This document shows positions 62,687 to 64,000 of a stretch of 64,000 bases of DNA, piece by piece; position 1 is the first letter of the stretch; the number at the start of each line of letters is the position of its first letter. A program made the position numbers and the translations under genes. The notes beneath the pieces were generated by a model that worked only from the letters and a program-made list of their open reading frames with translations, had not been told where the DNA came from and did not search any database. The DNA lies in NCBI RefSeq assembly GCF_004208515.1, contig NZ_SGIM01000011.1, forward strand, positions 62,001 to 126,000, read 5' to 3'. The stretch is from Acinetobacter halotolerans (lineage in GTDB: Bacteria; Pseudomonadota; Gammaproteobacteria; Pseudomonadales; Moraxellaceae).

Positions 62687-64000
62687 TTGAAAGAAATGAG
62701 CCATTATTTAATTGAAAATAAAAGCATCGTATGGTCAATGAGTTTTTGTTGGCTTGCGATGTTATTGACTGTTTTTATTCTCAATGTAATTTTGGGTTTG
62801 GTAGTTCATTTCTTTGATTATACACAAGTCATTTGGTGGCACGCGCTCAGTCCCTATTTTATCGCCTTACTGATTTTTGTCATGTTGTGGTCCGTCGGTG
62901 CAGAACTTTATGTGCTACGAGAAGGTGGTCATTCGCTGGCGAAACAGTTGAAAGCGCGACGTTTAGTGTTTGATGAAAGCACTCCTGAAGAAAATACTGC
63001 CTTAAAAGTTGTGGAACAAGTTGCAAATAGTTTTGCAATTGATACTCCAGCCGTCTATGTATTGCCTGATGAAGTAGGTGTGAATGCGCTAACGGCAGGT
63101 TTTAAATCTCAAGATATTGTGATTATTTTGACTTGGGGCGCATTGCAGAATCTAGATGAGCTAGAGCTGTATGGTTTACTGAGTTATGAGTTTAATCAAA
63201 TTTTATCAGGTGAAGCGGTTGAAAACACCAAGCTTAAAATTCTATACAGTGGCTTAACCACATTTAGTCAGTGGGGCAGCAAATTAGCACAGGCTGGCTA
63301 TAGTCCTTATGCAACTAAACGTCGTAATAAGTTTGAAACGATTTTTGTTGCGATCGGTGGTGTAATTTGGTTAATCGGTAGTTTAGGTATCCTCATTACG
63401 CGCTTTATTAAATATCTGACCTTGAGTGGTCGAACCTTCCGCAATGATTTGAAAACCATGCATTTGATGAATAACAATGCCAATATTCAAACGTTATTGC
63501 GGATCTATGTGCATCATTCAGGCTCGCAAATTCACAGTGCATATTCCGAATCGATTTCACACATGTGTTTTGCCAATTCACTTAGTCCCCAGAGTTGGAT
63601 GAATATTCATCCAAGTATTAAAGAGCGAATCTACGAGCTAAATCCGACATTATTGCAAGATTTACAATTAGAAAATCTCAGGAAATTGCGTAGTCGACCT
63701 TTATTTAGTTTGTTCCGTTCCTTAGAAGAAGAAATTACCGATATCACGACACCGTGGAGTTCACCTCAGCCATTACCTTTGCTGCGCTTGTCTCCGATCA
63801 GTTTTGCATTGAATGACGCAATTAAGCCGCTCAATCCTGAAGTGCGTAAACATAAGAAACGTCCAGAATTGATTCAAAGAGCAATGCAGACGGCTACAGG
63901 TTCTAGAGAAATTATGGTGGCGATTCTAATGATTCGCCAATACCGTGAGTTTATTCCACAAGATGCGCCAGTGAGTCATGCCATAGTCGATGCATTGCTA
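62687..64000 (+). CDS. M48-like membrane protein with degenerate zinc motif, 3' end outside window
   Basis: The first 438 residues of an HtpX/M48-related inner-membrane protein; the frame is still open at base 64000. Hydrophobic helices lie at about 18-42 and 55-78 and a third near 220-245. The region before the catalytic helix (VYVLPDEVGVNALTAGFKSQDIVII) matches the M48 pattern, but the HExxH position reads YEFNQ in GLLSYEFNQILSGE. Both zinc histidines are lost, so it is unlikely to be an active protease. Start is TTG 62687, nine bases after AGGA; an ATG at 62696 is 18 bases away. It may be a pseudoenzyme or scaffold. Confidence 0.75.
   Translation, partial: MKEMSHYLIENKSIVWSMSFCWLAMLLTVFILNVILGLVVHFFDYTQVIWWHALSPYFIALLIFVMLWSVGAELYVLREGGHSLAKQLKARRLVFDESTPEENTALKVVEQVANSFAIDTPAVYVLPDEVGVNALTAGFKSQDIVIILTWGALQNLDELELYGLLSYEFNQILSGEAVENTKLKILYSGLTTFSQWGSKLAQAGYSPYATKRRNKFETIFVAIGGVIWLIGSLGILITRFIKYLTLSGRTFRNDLKTMHLMNNNANIQTLLRIYVHHSGSQIHSAYSESISHMCFANSLSPQSWMNIHPSIKERIYELNPTLLQDLQLENLRKLRSRPLFSLFRSLEEEITDITTPWSSPQPLPLLRLSPISFALNDAIKPLNPEVRKHKKRPELIQRAMQTATGSREIMVAILMIRQYREFIPQDAPVSHAIVDALL

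Overview
The window is about 64 kb of AT-rich gammaproteobacterial chromosome, almost certainly Acinetobacter (Moraxellaceae). The evidence is the combination of an aceR/aceI-type pair (LysR regulator plus PACE chlorhexidine-type efflux pump), an amvR/amvA-type pair (TetR regulator plus SmvA-like MFS pump), the secreted metalloprotease/chaperone pair cpaA-cpaB, a membrane-anchored class III adenylate cyclase, and type II secretion genes gspL-gspM standing apart from other gsp genes. The species cannot be fixed from sequence alone. I see no phage, insertion sequence, CRISPR array, tRNA or rRNA operon. The only structural RNA I recognise is the small SRP RNA (ffs).

Layout. 1-12 kb: 3' end of an L-serine dehydratase gene, a dienelactone hydrolase, an RDD membrane protein, a predicted outer-membrane protein behind an unusual palindrome-rich leader, MgtC-like and Kef-like membrane proteins, BenE and LysE transporters, transaldolase, the divergent aceR/aceI pair, and an SDR enzyme. 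12-18 kb: mfd, a HIT protein and the adenylate cyclase. 17.8-23.3 kb: the complete iron-sulfur operon iscR-iscS-iscU-iscA-hscB-hscA-fdx on the minus strand, with a recognisable IscR box in its promoter. 23-31 kb: a UbiJ-like membrane protein, a phasin-like protein, HU, PpiD, CpoB, ffs, recA-recX, and yrfG-hslR. 31-39.8 kb: cysQ, a histidine phosphatase, an M66-type metalloprotease lipoprotein with a ricin-type lectin tail, an unrecognised 427-residue protein, rpsT, and a three-gene group with rraA. 39.8-45.2 kb: a thiolase / high-molecular-weight FabG / MaoC hydratase cluster resembling mycobacterial fadA2-fabG4-htdX, followed by a beta-lactamase-fold hydrolase. 45.6-53 kb: cpaA-cpaB, amvR/amvA, a divergent LysR/azoreductase pair, and maf with a DUF2237 gene. 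53-64 kb: pgk, two small lipoproteins, a nitroreductase, gpsA-sixA-gspL-gspM, pyrD-cvpA-purF, and a 3'-truncated M48-like membrane protein whose zinc motif is destroyed.

How the parts fit. Two predicted extracellular metzincins (the M66-type lipoprotein and CpaA) share the window with gspL-gspM, part of the inner-membrane platform of the type II machine that exports CpaA in Acinetobacter. Two drug/biocide efflux pumps each lie beside a divergent regulator, and the intergenic regions carry clear dyads that are likely operators. The isc operon is internally complete. Most of the window is ordinary core genome. The points most worth checking are: the thiolase with a histone-tail-like N-terminal extension and a second start; the pseudo-protease of the M48 family; the M66 lectin lipoprotein and its orphan neighbour; the paired operators at amvA; and the palindrome-rich leader at 2.17-2.34 kb.
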